Source of the DNA: Halolacustris sp051744345
Lineage (GTDB): Bacteria; Actinomycetota; Humimicrobiia; Humimicrobiales; Humimicrobiaceae
Assembly (NCBI GenBank): GCA_051744345.1
Contig: JBNJCW010000092.1
Coordinates: 1-5,365 of the forward strand
Direction of reading: 5' to 3'
Length of the DNA stretch: 5,365 nt
Shown here: positions 1 through 5,365 of the stretch, one piece after another
Layout of the letters: each line of letters begins with the position of its first letter
Position numbering within the stretch: position 1 is the first letter of the stretch
The notes under the pieces: model-generated
Seen by the model: only the letters and a program-made list of their open reading frames with translations
What the model was told of the DNA's origin: nothing
Database searches by the model: none
Program-made: the position numbers and the translations under genes

Positions 1-965
1 GCTGCGACTATCATGTAATCAAAAGAACCGGCAGATATTCTCTGCAGGATGTAATTGTCCGGATAATTTATGTGAAGCCAATTTTTCCTTTTAAAAAGAT
101 TTAAAATAATCCGTACCGCTATAGCCACCATGGTTGCCACCACAAAATGGAATCCCCATAGCAGGTCTGAAACGATATTCCCGTAGTCTCCAAGGGGAGC
201 AAGGCCAGCGGATACCCCCTTTAAAATCAGATAGGTTATCAGATAAACAACCCCTATTAATACCAGTTGTATGGAAAGGCTGTCTATGAAAAGTTTTCTG
301 GGGATATTTTCAGTATGTTTTTCTTCAATATCCACCTTCCGTTTCAATATATGCTTTAATACCGACTCTCTTCCCGCCAGGCCTAATTTTTTCTTCCTCC
401 TGACCAGGAAGTTAAGCAGGGGTATACCAAATATTATTGCCCACAAGAACCCGATAGTAGCCACCGAAAGGCCGATATTTGCCCCATTTGCGAAACCCAG
501 CTCTTCCCAGCTCCTGCCGATTGCATATGCCTGGCCGGGGCCCTGGGCAAATCCCAGGGGAAGAAGCAGCCCGAAAGGAGGAAACAAGCCCGGCAGTACC
601 GTATAGGCAAGGGCAAGAGAGATGCCAAAGCCCAAAATTCCCTGTGCCAGGTATGCAGAAATTATCGCTATTCCGGTATTAACATTGTCCATCTTATCCC
701 CGTAACTTTTTTCCCTGTCCTTTAAAGCCAGGGATATAAAACCTATAGCCATCAGGTGATAGATTATAGTGCCCAGCCTTTCAGGGTCCAGGATAATAAA
801 TCCCAGAACTTCGGAACCCAGCACCAGGCCAATAAACCCGGCAATGATAGAGGTGGGTATAAGGTATTTCTGGAGGATATTAATCTTGTTTTTAAGTATA
901 ATAGCTGCAACCAGAAAAAGTGACAGGAAAAGAAAATCTTTGGCAGGCTCCCATAGGCTTTCCAT
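1..965 (-). CDS. Sodium/glutamate symporter family (GltS/ESS-like) membrane protein, 3' end off the left edge
   Basis: Reading the minus strand from an ATG at 965-963 gives 321 codons with no stop before the window edge, so the C-terminus is missing (E. coli GltS is about 400 residues). The protein is strongly hydrophobic, with about eight predicted membrane segments, roughly at residues 9-24, 36-51, 66-81, 96-120, 125-140, 155-184, 226-246 and 265-290. A basic cytoplasmic-type loop lies at about 189-224. Residues 138-173 contain GFAQGPGQAYAIGR, then GANIGLSVATIGF. This resembles the re-entrant pore-loop region of ESS transporters, which normally carries a GGxG motif; here it reads QGPG. The visible end, FDYMIVAA, is also ESS-like. 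The likely role is Na+-coupled uptake of glutamate or another small anion across the cytoplasmic membrane, but the altered loop means the substrate is uncertain. The start is supported by AAGGA seven bases upstream. The gene is divergent from the PlsY-like gene. Confidence 0.8.
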   Translation of the reverse strand, partial: MESLWEPAKDFLFLSLFLVAAIILKNKINILQKYLIPTSIIAGFIGLVLGSEVLGFIILDPERLGTIIYHLMAIGFISLALKDREKSYGDKMDNVNTGIAIISAYLAQGILGFGISLALAYTVLPGLFPPFGLLLPLGFAQGPGQAYAIGRSWEELGFANGANIGLSVATIGFLWAIIFGIPLLNFLVRRKKKLGLAGRESVLKHILKRKVDIEEKHTENIPRKLFIDSLSIQLVLIGVVYLITYLILKGVSAGLAPLGDYGNIVSDLLWGFHFVVATMVAIAVRIILNLFKRKNWLHINYPDNYILQRISAGSFDYMIVA

Positions 966-971
966 TAATAA

Positions 972-976
972 TCCTT
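972..976 (-). promoter_or_regulatory. Ribosome binding site of the GltS-like gene
   Basis: On the minus strand AAGGA sits six to seven bases before the ATG at 965. It decides the start, because no other start with a Shine-Dalgarno match is visible nearby. Confidence 0.6.
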
Positions 977-996
977 AAATTATTGTTTGGTTAAAA

Positions 997-1025
997 ACTA
1001 TACCCGTTTATTTGTAAAAAAACAA
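997..1025 (-). promoter_or_regulatory. Candidate sigma-70 promoter for the GltS-like gene
   Basis: On the minus strand TTGTTT (1025-1020) and TATAGT (1002-997) are separated by 17 bases. The -10 matches the consensus at five of six positions and the -35 at three of six. The predicted transcript would start near 990 and have a leader of about 25 bases. The region is very AT-rich, so a chance match is possible. Confidence 0.4.
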
Positions 1026-1068
1026 TAATAATTTGTTTCAATAATTACTAATAATTTTGTACTTAATC

Positions 1069-1077
1069 TGCTATAAT
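1069..1077 (+). promoter_or_regulatory. Extended -10 promoter for the PlsY-like gene
   Basis: TGCTATAAT is a full extended -10 element (TG, one base, then TATAAT at 1072-1077). No good -35 lies 16-18 bases upstream, which is common for extended -10 promoters. Transcription would begin near 1084, leaving a leader of only about 23 bases before the ATG at 1107. AT-rich AATAATT repeats lie just upstream. Confidence 0.5.
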
Positions 1078-1106
1078 TCTTAGCCAATTATATAGAACAT
1101 TTTCCT

Positions 1107-1721
1107 ATGGCAGAAAACATATATTTTAAAATAGCTTATGTGCTGGCCAGCTACCTCCTGGGGTCTGTCCTTTTCGGCTATATCATAGCTAAAATGCTTA
1201 AAGGAGGGGACCTGTCCAGGATTGATAGGCCGGGCACCGCCGGGGCAGGCCGCCAGTTTGGGTATAAGGCCGGAATACCCACTTTCATATTTGATGTGGG
1301 AAAAGGGGTGCTGGTTCCCCTTTTAGCCAGGCTTATAGGTTTGGATGATGTAACCATGGTAATAGCTGCAGCCGCTGTGCTTATTGGCCATAACTGGCCG
1401 GTATTTTTTAAATTCAGGGGAGGCGGAGGCATTGCTACTACTATCGGAATAGCAGCATACCTTATACCGGTAATATTTTTAATAGCTTTCGGTATTTCCC
1501 TTACAGTAGGCTTTGGCTACAAATACACCCTTGGCAAGAAACACAAGGTCAACCCCAATGTGGTGGGAAGCGCCCTGGGTTCATTTTTGCTTCCCCTCCT
1601 CTGTTATTTATTTGGCCAGCCTCTGCATATAACCTTGCTGTTTATATGCATATTTTTGATTATCCTTATCAAGGGGCTTATTTTACATTTCATGTACAGA
1701 AATGTACCCACCGCAAATTAA
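1107..1721 (+). CDS. PlsY-family glycerol-3-phosphate acyltransferase-like membrane protein, divergent
   Basis: This 204-residue, very hydrophobic protein has the length and order of motifs of PlsY, which transfers an acyl group from acyl-phosphate to glycerol-3-phosphate in the membrane as the first step of phospholipid synthesis. Recognisable parts are GSVLFGYIIAK at 19-29 (PlsY: S.PFGYLI.K), RPGTAGAGRQFG at 41-52 (PlsY: R..GSGN.GATN), DVGKG at 63-67 (PlsY: GD..KG) and GHNWPVFFKFRGGGGIAT at 94-111 (PlsY: GH.FPVF..F.GGKGVAT). Two signatures are altered: the GSGN-type loop is replaced by GTAGAG, and the lysine of GGKG is glycine. The C-terminal HR.N motif is also degraded. It may be a paralog with changed substrate or activity rather than the housekeeping enzyme, so no gene symbol is given. 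The start is the first ATG after an extended -10 promoter; no Shine-Dalgarno sequence precedes it. It is probably a single-gene transcript, convergent with the oxidoreductase gene. Confidence 0.82.
   Translation: MAENIYFKIAYVLASYLLGSVLFGYIIAKMLKGGDLSRIDRPGTAGAGRQFGYKAGIPTFIFDVGKGVLVPLLARLIGLDDVTMVIAAAAVLIGHNWPVFFKFRGGGGIATTIGIAAYLIPVIFLIAFGISLTVGFGYKYTLGKKHKVNPNVVGSALGSFLLPLLCYLFGQPLHITLLFICIFLIILIKGLILHFMYRNVPTAN
1684..1706. repeat. Inverted repeat at the 3' end of the PlsY-like gene
   Basis: TACATTTC (1684-1691) and GAAATGTA (1699-1706) are perfect inverted copies around a 7-base loop that itself contains TGTACA. It lies inside the last codons (about HFMYRNV). No T-run follows on either strand, so it does not qualify as a rho-independent terminator. 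It could be an RNA hairpin protecting the 3' end or a chance palindrome. Confidence 0.4.
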
Positions 1722-2020
1722 AAACCGCTACCTTCAGATACACCCGGATTTTTATTATTTTTCAAAGGCTAGAGAAAATATATTTAAGCTTGCCTTCTAA
1801 CCGTAAAAAAGATGCCCTCCCTGATAGTTTTTGCAGATTTTTCTGACTCGTAGGCTAATTAACCTGCCAAAAAAGATTTATCCAGCCTGCTGGTCGGGAC
1901 TGATATTGGCATAGATAAGCTTAGAGATACCGGCGAAGACAGGATAAGAAGGAAGAATATACAGACTCCGGGATAGAAAATCATTTCAGGGCAAGGGATA
2001 CGGCAATAGTTTTAATTTAC
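1722..2020. other. Convergent intergenic gap without a supported gene
   Basis: This stretch separates the stop codons of the plus-strand PlsY-like gene and the minus-strand oxidoreductase. No start-to-stop reading frame with a ribosome binding site is seen. A plus-strand frame from about 1863 to the TAG at 1976-1978 is open for some 37 codons after a TAA but has no usable start. A weak 4-base-pair hairpin (CCAG/CTGG, 1882-1893), with a T6 run downstream on the minus strand (1875-1870), could contribute to ending the oxidoreductase transcript, but the stem is too short to call a terminator. No clear terminator is seen for the plus strand. Confidence 0.5.
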
Positions 2021-4147
2021 CTATATTTTTTCTACCTGCACCAGGCAGGTATTTGAGGCAAGCGAGCCGGCAGGTGAGCTCCTGTCCAGTGTAAGCACAT
2101 TAACACTTCCCCCGCAGTTAATACCCTTTTCATCAGGGTCATACCATTTTCCCTGATCCATGCTGGCAGTTCCCGGCATTATGTTTTCAGTTATCCTTAT
2201 CCTTGCCCGCATCCTGCCCCTGTTATTGTATACTAAAACCATATCGCCATCCTTTATTTTCCTCCTATAGGCATCTTCCGGATTTAACCAGAGACGATCA
2301 TGTCTATCTTTTTTCAATGTTTCCGTATTATCAAGTTGTGAGTTTATCCGTATCTTTGAATGGGGCGTTATTAACTGAATGGGATAATCTTTTATTTTCT
2401 CGCTCTCCGGCCCTTCCCATGCCGGTATATATTTTGGGATAGGGGGTATCAGGGGATTCCTCATATCGGCAAACATATGGCTGAATATTTCAATTTTACC
2501 CGATGGGGTCTTAAAAGGGTGGTTAGCAGGGTCTTTTATCTGGCTGGAAAAAGCTGTCCGCAAGCTATTATCTAGCCTGTATAGTCCGGCTTTCTTAAGG
2601 GTTGCCAGATCCGGAAAACCAGGCTGTTTTTCCAGAATTTCCTCAAGATATTTTTGGTCAGTTTTTTCACGATACCCGTCAATTCCAAGCCTTTTGGATA
2701 TTTCAGTAAAAATACCGAAATCGGATTTTAGCCCAGGGGGAGGCTCTACTGCTTTTTCCATAAAGATGACAAATGGCCCCCCAATCCAGGGAAGCCCTAT
2801 ATCATTTTGTTCAAGGTAATGGGTGACAGGCAGGACAATATCTGCAAACCTGGCAGTAGGAGTCAGGAATAGATCATGCACTACTATAAAATTCTGCTGA
2901 ATCAGGGCTTCTTTGCCCTTGTTTAGATTGGGGTGCTGGTTTAAAAAATTCGACCCTACAAGATAAAGAAGCCTGCAATCAGTCTTATAGCCCTTTTTTC
3001 TTCCATACATAAGCGAATCATATAATTTAACATTATGTACCAGATAATGTTCTGTATCCGGAATAGGAATTCCTCTTTTAATCCTTCCCAGGTTCACAAT
3101 ATCGGTTCCTCCGGAAACAAAGCCGCCTTTAATTCCTATATTTGCTGTTAATGCTGCCAGAACTGAAGCAGCCCTATGGAACTGCTCCCCATAGGCGCTG
3201 CGGCCGGGAGCCCAGCCGGTTATAAGGGCTGCTGGTTTTATTCTGGCATATTCCCGGGCAATGCTTTTTATACTATCCGGCGATACCCCGCATATAGAAG
3301 CTGCCCATCGGGGATTTTTTTCCAGGCCGTCTTCTTTGCCCATTACATAATCATAATAATTATCAAAGCCATGGGTGTATTTCTGGACAAAATTTCTATC
3401 ATATAATTTTTCATCCATCATTACCCAGGCCATAGCTATAAGCATGGCAGTATCTGTACCGGGCCTTACAGGTATCCACTGATCTGCCAGGGTCTGGCCG
3501 GTTTGGTTATTCCGAGGGTCCACGCATATTATTCTGGCACCTGCTTTTTTTGCCCTCAGCAGGTAATGCAGCGTATCAGAGCCAAATCTGGTGACTTTTG
3601 GATTCCACCCCCAAAGTATGATTAGTTTTGAATAAAGAAGATTATCCCTGGTGCTGCCTGTAAATTCTGAACCGAAGGTAGCCAGTGAAGATTGGAGGGC
3701 ACCTTCTAAAGATTCCCCGCCGCAAACTGTAGTGCATTTTCCAAGCATACCGAAGAATCTTTTGGCAACTGAACCCGTATTATTAAGGACACTCATAGAT
3801 CCGGAACCAGGCACAAAACAGATAGATCCAGTCCCATGATTGCTAATAACCTGCTTAAGCTTTCCGGCAACTGTATCCAGCGCCTCATCCCATGCTACAG
3901 GCTTAAAAGCTCCGCTTCCTCTCTTGCCGTATCTTTTAAGGGGGGTTTTAAGGCGGTTGGGATGATTTGCAATATCTTTCTGGGCAAGACCCCTGGCACA
4001 TGCCTTTAGGCCAGGATTCCGGGTAACTTTTGATTTAATATCAATTATCCGGTTATTTTTTACATGTACTTCCAAAAGACATCTGCCGCCGCAGTCATAA
4101 CTGCAGGTAGTAGTTATAATATCTATGCTTTCAGATTTTTTCTTCAA
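2021..4147 (-). CDS. DmsA-like molybdopterin oxidoreductase catalytic subunit (DMSO reductase family), no Tat signal
   Basis: The 708-residue protein is a complete DMSO-reductase-family enzyme with a bis-molybdopterin cofactor. An N-terminal domain binds a 4Fe-4S cluster through C15-x3-C19-x3-C23-x26-C50. The catalytic core (about 66-510) includes LIILWGWNPKVTRFGSDT (175-192) and CVDPRNNQTG (208-217), then DQWIPVRPGTD (222-232); all closely resemble E. coli DmsA. The C-terminal cofactor-binding domain (about 588-705) has LITPHSKIRINSQ, IKDGDMV and SNTCLVQVEK, again DmsA-like. Ungapped alignment by eye to the DmsA Mo-ligand region places S146, in CGGESLEG, at the ligand serine; C142 is an alternative. 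There is no twin-arginine leader, even in the short open stretch upstream, so it should act in the cytoplasm. Mature E. coli DmsA is somewhat longer. The start is TTG (4147-4145), as no ATG is in frame; the nearest purine-rich AAAAGG is 15 bases away, too far to be a good ribosome site. No FeS (DmsB) or membrane (DmsC) subunit gene adjoins it. The substrate is unknown; an S-oxide, N-oxide or similar oxo-compound is plausible. Confidence 0.93.
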   Translation of the reverse strand: MKKKSESIDIITTTCSYDCGGRCLLEVHVKNNRIIDIKSKVTRNPGLKACARGLAQKDIANHPNRLKTPLKRYGKRGSGAFKPVAWDEALDTVAGKLKQVISNHGTGSICFVPGSGSMSVLNNTGSVAKRFFGMLGKCTTVCGGESLEGALQSSLATFGSEFTGSTRDNLLYSKLIILWGWNPKVTRFGSDTLHYLLRAKKAGARIICVDPRNNQTGQTLADQWIPVRPGTDTAMLIAMAWVMMDEKLYDRNFVQKYTHGFDNYYDYVMGKEDGLEKNPRWAASICGVSPDSIKSIAREYARIKPAALITGWAPGRSAYGEQFHRAASVLAALTANIGIKGGFVSGGTDIVNLGRIKRGIPIPDTEHYLVHNVKLYDSLMYGRKKGYKTDCRLLYLVGSNFLNQHPNLNKGKEALIQQNFIVVHDLFLTPTARFADIVLPVTHYLEQNDIGLPWIGGPFVIFMEKAVEPPPGLKSDFGIFTEISKRLGIDGYREKTDQKYLEEILEKQPGFPDLATLKKAGLYRLDNSLRTAFSSQIKDPANHPFKTPSGKIEIFSHMFADMRNPLIPPIPKYIPAWEGPESEKIKDYPIQLITPHSKIRINSQLDNTETLKKDRHDRLWLNPEDAYRRKIKDGDMVLVYNNRGRMRARIRITENIMPGTASMDQGKWYDPDEKGINCGGSVNVLTLDRSSPAGSLASNTCLVQVEKI

Positions 4148-4185
4148 TAAATATCTTTGTAACCTTTTCAGCGCCTGTAATGAAT

Positions 4186-4214
4186 ATTATAAACAAATCA
4201 GTTTACAATAAGAA
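4186..4214 (-). promoter_or_regulatory. Candidate promoter of the molybdopterin oxidoreductase gene
   Basis: On the minus strand a perfect TATAAT (4191-4186) is preceded after 17 bases by TTCTTA (4214-4209), a weak -35 with three of six matches. The start of transcription would be near 4179, giving a leader of about 32 bases to the TTG start. An inverted repeat overlaps the -10 and spacer, suggesting that the promoter may be regulated. Confidence 0.42.
4190..4205. promoter_or_regulatory. Inverted repeat over the oxidoreductase promoter, possible operator
   Basis: TAAAC (4190-4194) and GTTTA (4201-4205) are perfect inverted arms separated by six bases. The 5-6-5 arrangement is like that of dimeric regulator sites of the CRP/FNR type, but the arm sequence matches neither the CRP (TGTGA) nor the FNR (TTGAT) consensus. 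The site overlaps the -10 and spacer, where a bound protein would block transcription. In AT-rich DNA such a repeat can arise by chance. Confidence 0.25.
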
Positions 4215-4228
4215 GGAAGGATTCTTAA

Positions 4229-4486
4229 GCTTTTGAAGATGCCACAAGAGGTTTCCTCAAATGCCCGGCACAGATAACAGAAAGAGGACTATCTCTGAGA
4301 AATCCCTTCTTAGCTTGTTTTGCTGCCATCAAAGAGCATATTGCCAGGGATAATTTTGATTTAAAGAAAATATTTAACATGCTTCTCTTCAGTGATATTA
4401 CAAGTATGGTGTTGCTGCTAAAAAGCAAAGCTGGCAGCCAAAGCAGTATTTTGTGGCGGGCAAATGCGGCCCTGAAGGCAGCTTAA
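4229..4486 (+). pseudogene. Start-less coding-like open stretch, possible 3' remnant of an unrecognised gene
   Basis: After a TAA at 4226-4228, 85 codons stay open to a TAA at 4484-4486. The product starts AFEDATRGFLKCPAQITERG and ends WRANAALKAA. It has a balanced mix of acidic, basic and hydrophobic residues and reads like the helical C-terminus of a real protein. No ATG, GTG or TTG occurs in the first 49 codons. A strong AG-rich Shine-Dalgarno-like tract (AGAAGGAAGGA, 4211-4221) lies just upstream, but the first ATG after it (4239) is in another frame and stops after 12 codons (MPQEVSSNARHR). A frameshifted or 5'-truncated gene would explain this. The minus-strand frame across the same bases (67 codons, 4428-4225) is almost without acidic residues and shares the same wobble positions, so it looks like a shadow. 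I recognise no family. It may simply be a chance open stretch. Confidence 0.33.
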
Positions 4487-4496
4487 TTTAATATGC

Positions 4497-4525
4497 TTTA
4501 ATAAAACAAGCGCTTGGATTATAAT
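4497..4525 (+). promoter_or_regulatory. Candidate promoter of the DUF1638 gene with a palindrome in the spacer
   Basis: TATAAT at 4520-4525 is a perfect -10. TTTAAT at 4497-4502 is a weak -35 at a 17-base spacing. The predicted transcript starts near 4532, about 42 bases before the ATG. Inside the spacer lies a perfect 10-base palindrome, CAAGCGCTTG (4507-4516), the only GC-rich patch in this AT-rich stretch and a possible operator. Confidence 0.42.
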
Positions 4526-4560
4526 ACCTTCTAATCAATTACCTGTAATTTTTAAGAATA

Positions 4561-4566
4561 AGAGGA
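4561..4566 (+). promoter_or_regulatory. Ribosome binding site of the DUF1638 gene
   Basis: AGAGGA lies seven bases upstream of the ATG at 4574 and fixes the start. Confidence 0.7.
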
Positions 4567-4573
4567 ATATTAT

Positions 4574-5311
4574 ATGAAAGATATAGCAATAGTTTGTGAT
4601 GTAATGAAGGATGAATTGCAAAACATAAAAAAGGGATTGGCATCAGACAATATGGACTATATATTTATGGAGCAGCACCTTCACGATACTCCGAATAAAA
4701 TGAGGGCCAGGCTTCAGAAAGAGATAGATAAGGTTGATGACAGCTATGACAGAATAATACTTGCTTACGGCCTGTGCAGCAATGGCGTTGTCGGCCTTAA
4801 ATCAGGCAAACACCAAATTGTAGTCCCTAAGGTCGATGACTGCATAAGCCTCTTTTTAGGCTCAAAAGAAAAATATGTGGAAGAGTTTAAAAAAGACCCA
4901 GCTACATACTACCTGTGCAAGGGATGGATAGAATACGGGAGCGATCCCTACAGGGGCTATCTGGTAAATACAGGACAGGAAGACAAAATACCTGCCGGAT
5001 GGATAAGGAACAGGGAAAGATACGGGAGAAGAAAGATGGATGAGGAGACCTCCAGATTCCTTATAGCCCAAATGATGAGAAACTATAACCGGGTATTGCT
5101 CATCGATAACGATGACCTGGAAGAAATACATAGAAAATATGCCCTGGACATGGTTGATTTTTTAAGCGAGGTCTTGGGCAAAAAAATTGACCTTGTGGAA
5201 ATAAAGGGTTCATCCGAACTGCTGAAAAAGCTATTTGGAAAAGACTGGAAAAAAGATAACTTCATTATCAAAGACAGACAACAAAAGATATCCCAGCAAG
5301 ATTTTAATTAA
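4574..5311 (+). CDS. DUF1638 domain protein
   Basis: The 245-residue soluble protein matches DUF1638 by its pattern: a short beta/alpha opening (IAIVCDVMKDEL), then RIILAYGLCSNGVVGL at 60-75, VVPKVDDCISLFLGSKEKY at 83-101, and ATYYLCKGWIE at 110-120. The length is normal for the family. Conserved cysteines C8, C68, C90 and C115 together with H35/H37 could bind a metal or cofactor, but this is inference. No signal peptide or membrane segment is visible, so it is cytoplasmic. The family has no firmly established function that I know of; its genes are often found near corrinoid-dependent methyltransferase genes (MtaA/UroD-like, MttB-like, corrinoid proteins), which suggests a role in methyl-group metabolism or cofactor handling. 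It has its own promoter and ribosome site. A very strong ribosome site 39 bases after its stop points to a co-transcribed next gene. The C-terminus is lysine- and glutamine-rich and probably flexible. Confidence 0.85.
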   Translation: MKDIAIVCDVMKDELQNIKKGLASDNMDYIFMEQHLHDTPNKMRARLQKEIDKVDDSYDRIILAYGLCSNGVVGLKSGKHQIVVPKVDDCISLFLGSKEKYVEEFKKDPATYYLCKGWIEYGSDPYRGYLVNTGQEDKIPAGWIRNRERYGRRKMDEETSRFLIAQMMRNYNRVLLIDNDDLEEIHRKYALDMVDFLSEVLGKKIDLVEIKGSSELLKKLFGKDWKKDNFIIKDRQQKISQQDFN

Positions 5312-5349
5312 AATTTTTAAGCTTAACCGGCAAAATCCCTATTTGTTCC

Positions 5350-5365
5350 GGAGGTAACTTATCAT
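5350..5365 (+). promoter_or_regulatory. Strong ribosome binding site and probable start of the next gene at the edge
   Basis: GGAGGT at 5350-5355 is followed after eight bases by AT at 5364-5365, where the window ends. If the next base is G, an ATG start follows ideal spacing. No terminator is visible between 5311 and here, so the downstream gene is probably in one operon with the DUF1638 gene. Confidence 0.65.

Noticed and set aside
271..606. Plus-strand open frame of 111 codons, and smaller frames at 434-628, 479-682 and 769-978
   Set aside because: They lie opposite or out of frame with the continuous minus-strand symporter frame, which has membrane segments and family motifs; these are shadows.
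1178..1432. Minus-strand frame inside the PlsY-like gene
   Set aside because: Proline-rich shadow antisense to a recognisable family; no ribosome site.
1646..1846. Plus-strand frame overlapping the end of the PlsY-like gene
   Set aside because: No ribosome site, mostly overlapping in another frame, aromatic/basic low-quality composition, no family resemblance.
1870..1893. Possible minus-strand terminator (CCAG/CTGG hairpin followed by T6)
   Set aside because: Only four base pairs with seven bases between stem and T-run; too weak for a rho-independent terminator.
1863..1978. Open stretch in the convergent gap reading LLVGTDIGIDKLRDTGEDRI near its middle
   Set aside because: About 37 codons after a stop with no start codon or ribosome site; too short to support as gene or remnant.
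2203..3839. Plus-strand frames inside the oxidoreductase gene (2203-2442, 3176-3406, 3651-3839)
   Set aside because: Shadows of the 708-codon minus-strand gene; no ribosome sites or family features.
4862..5271. Minus-strand frames inside the DUF1638 gene (4862-5131 and 5083-5271)
   Set aside because: Antisense shadows with phenylalanine/serine-rich composition.
5301..5314. Perfect 14-base palindrome ATTTTAATTAAAAT at the DUF1638 stop codon
   Set aside because: Made entirely of A and T, overlaps the last codons, with no GC stem; likely chance and not a terminator.
1786..5322. Recurrent TAAGCTT words in non-coding parts (near 1786, 1917, 4226 and 5318)
   Set aside because: Short AT-rich word with irregular spacing and no shared flanks; not a repeat family or attachment site.

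Overview
The window looks like a piece of a bacterial chromosome from an anaerobe or facultative anaerobe. The coding regions have moderate GC and use ATA (Ile) and AGG/AGA (Arg) heavily, and the intergenic regions are AT-rich. Gene content (a DmsA-like molybdenum enzyme, a DUF1638 protein, a PlsY-like membrane protein, an ESS-type symporter) fits an anaerobic Gram-positive-like or Chloroflexota/Actinobacteriota-like lineage. That placement is inference only; no rRNA or other marker gene is present.

Layout from left to right. (1) 1-965, minus strand: the N-terminal 321 residues of a divergent sodium/glutamate symporter (GltS/ESS family) that runs off the left edge. (2) 966-1106: an AT-rich divergent promoter region with an extended -10 element facing right and a plausible -35/-10 pair facing left. 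(3) 1107-1721, plus strand: a 204-residue PlsY-family membrane protein whose usual signature residues are partly replaced. (4) 1722-2020: a convergent gap with no gene I can support. (5) 2021-4147, minus strand: a complete 708-residue molybdopterin oxidoreductase of the DmsA subfamily, with an N-terminal 4Fe-4S motif, no twin-arginine signal and no DmsB/DmsC partner in the window. (6) 4148-4573: promoter elements for both flanking genes, two short palindromes, and an 85-codon open stretch on the plus strand that looks coding but has no start (possible gene remnant). (7) 4574-5311, plus strand: a DUF1638 protein. (8) 5350-5365: a strong ribosome binding site followed by AT at the edge, almost certainly the start of a further plus-strand gene in the same operon.

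The genes do not form one obvious pathway. The Mo enzyme appears to be a single-gene transcript. The DUF1638 gene is the first gene of a rightward operon whose remaining members lie outside the window; members of this family often sit near corrinoid methyltransferase genes, so the next gene would be the most informative thing to see. No RNA gene, CRISPR array, insertion sequence or clear rho-independent terminator was found, and nothing here demonstrates an undescribed multi-gene system. The best leads are the Tat-less solitary DmsA-like enzyme, the PlsY-like protein with altered active-site motifs, and the orphan coding-like fragment.
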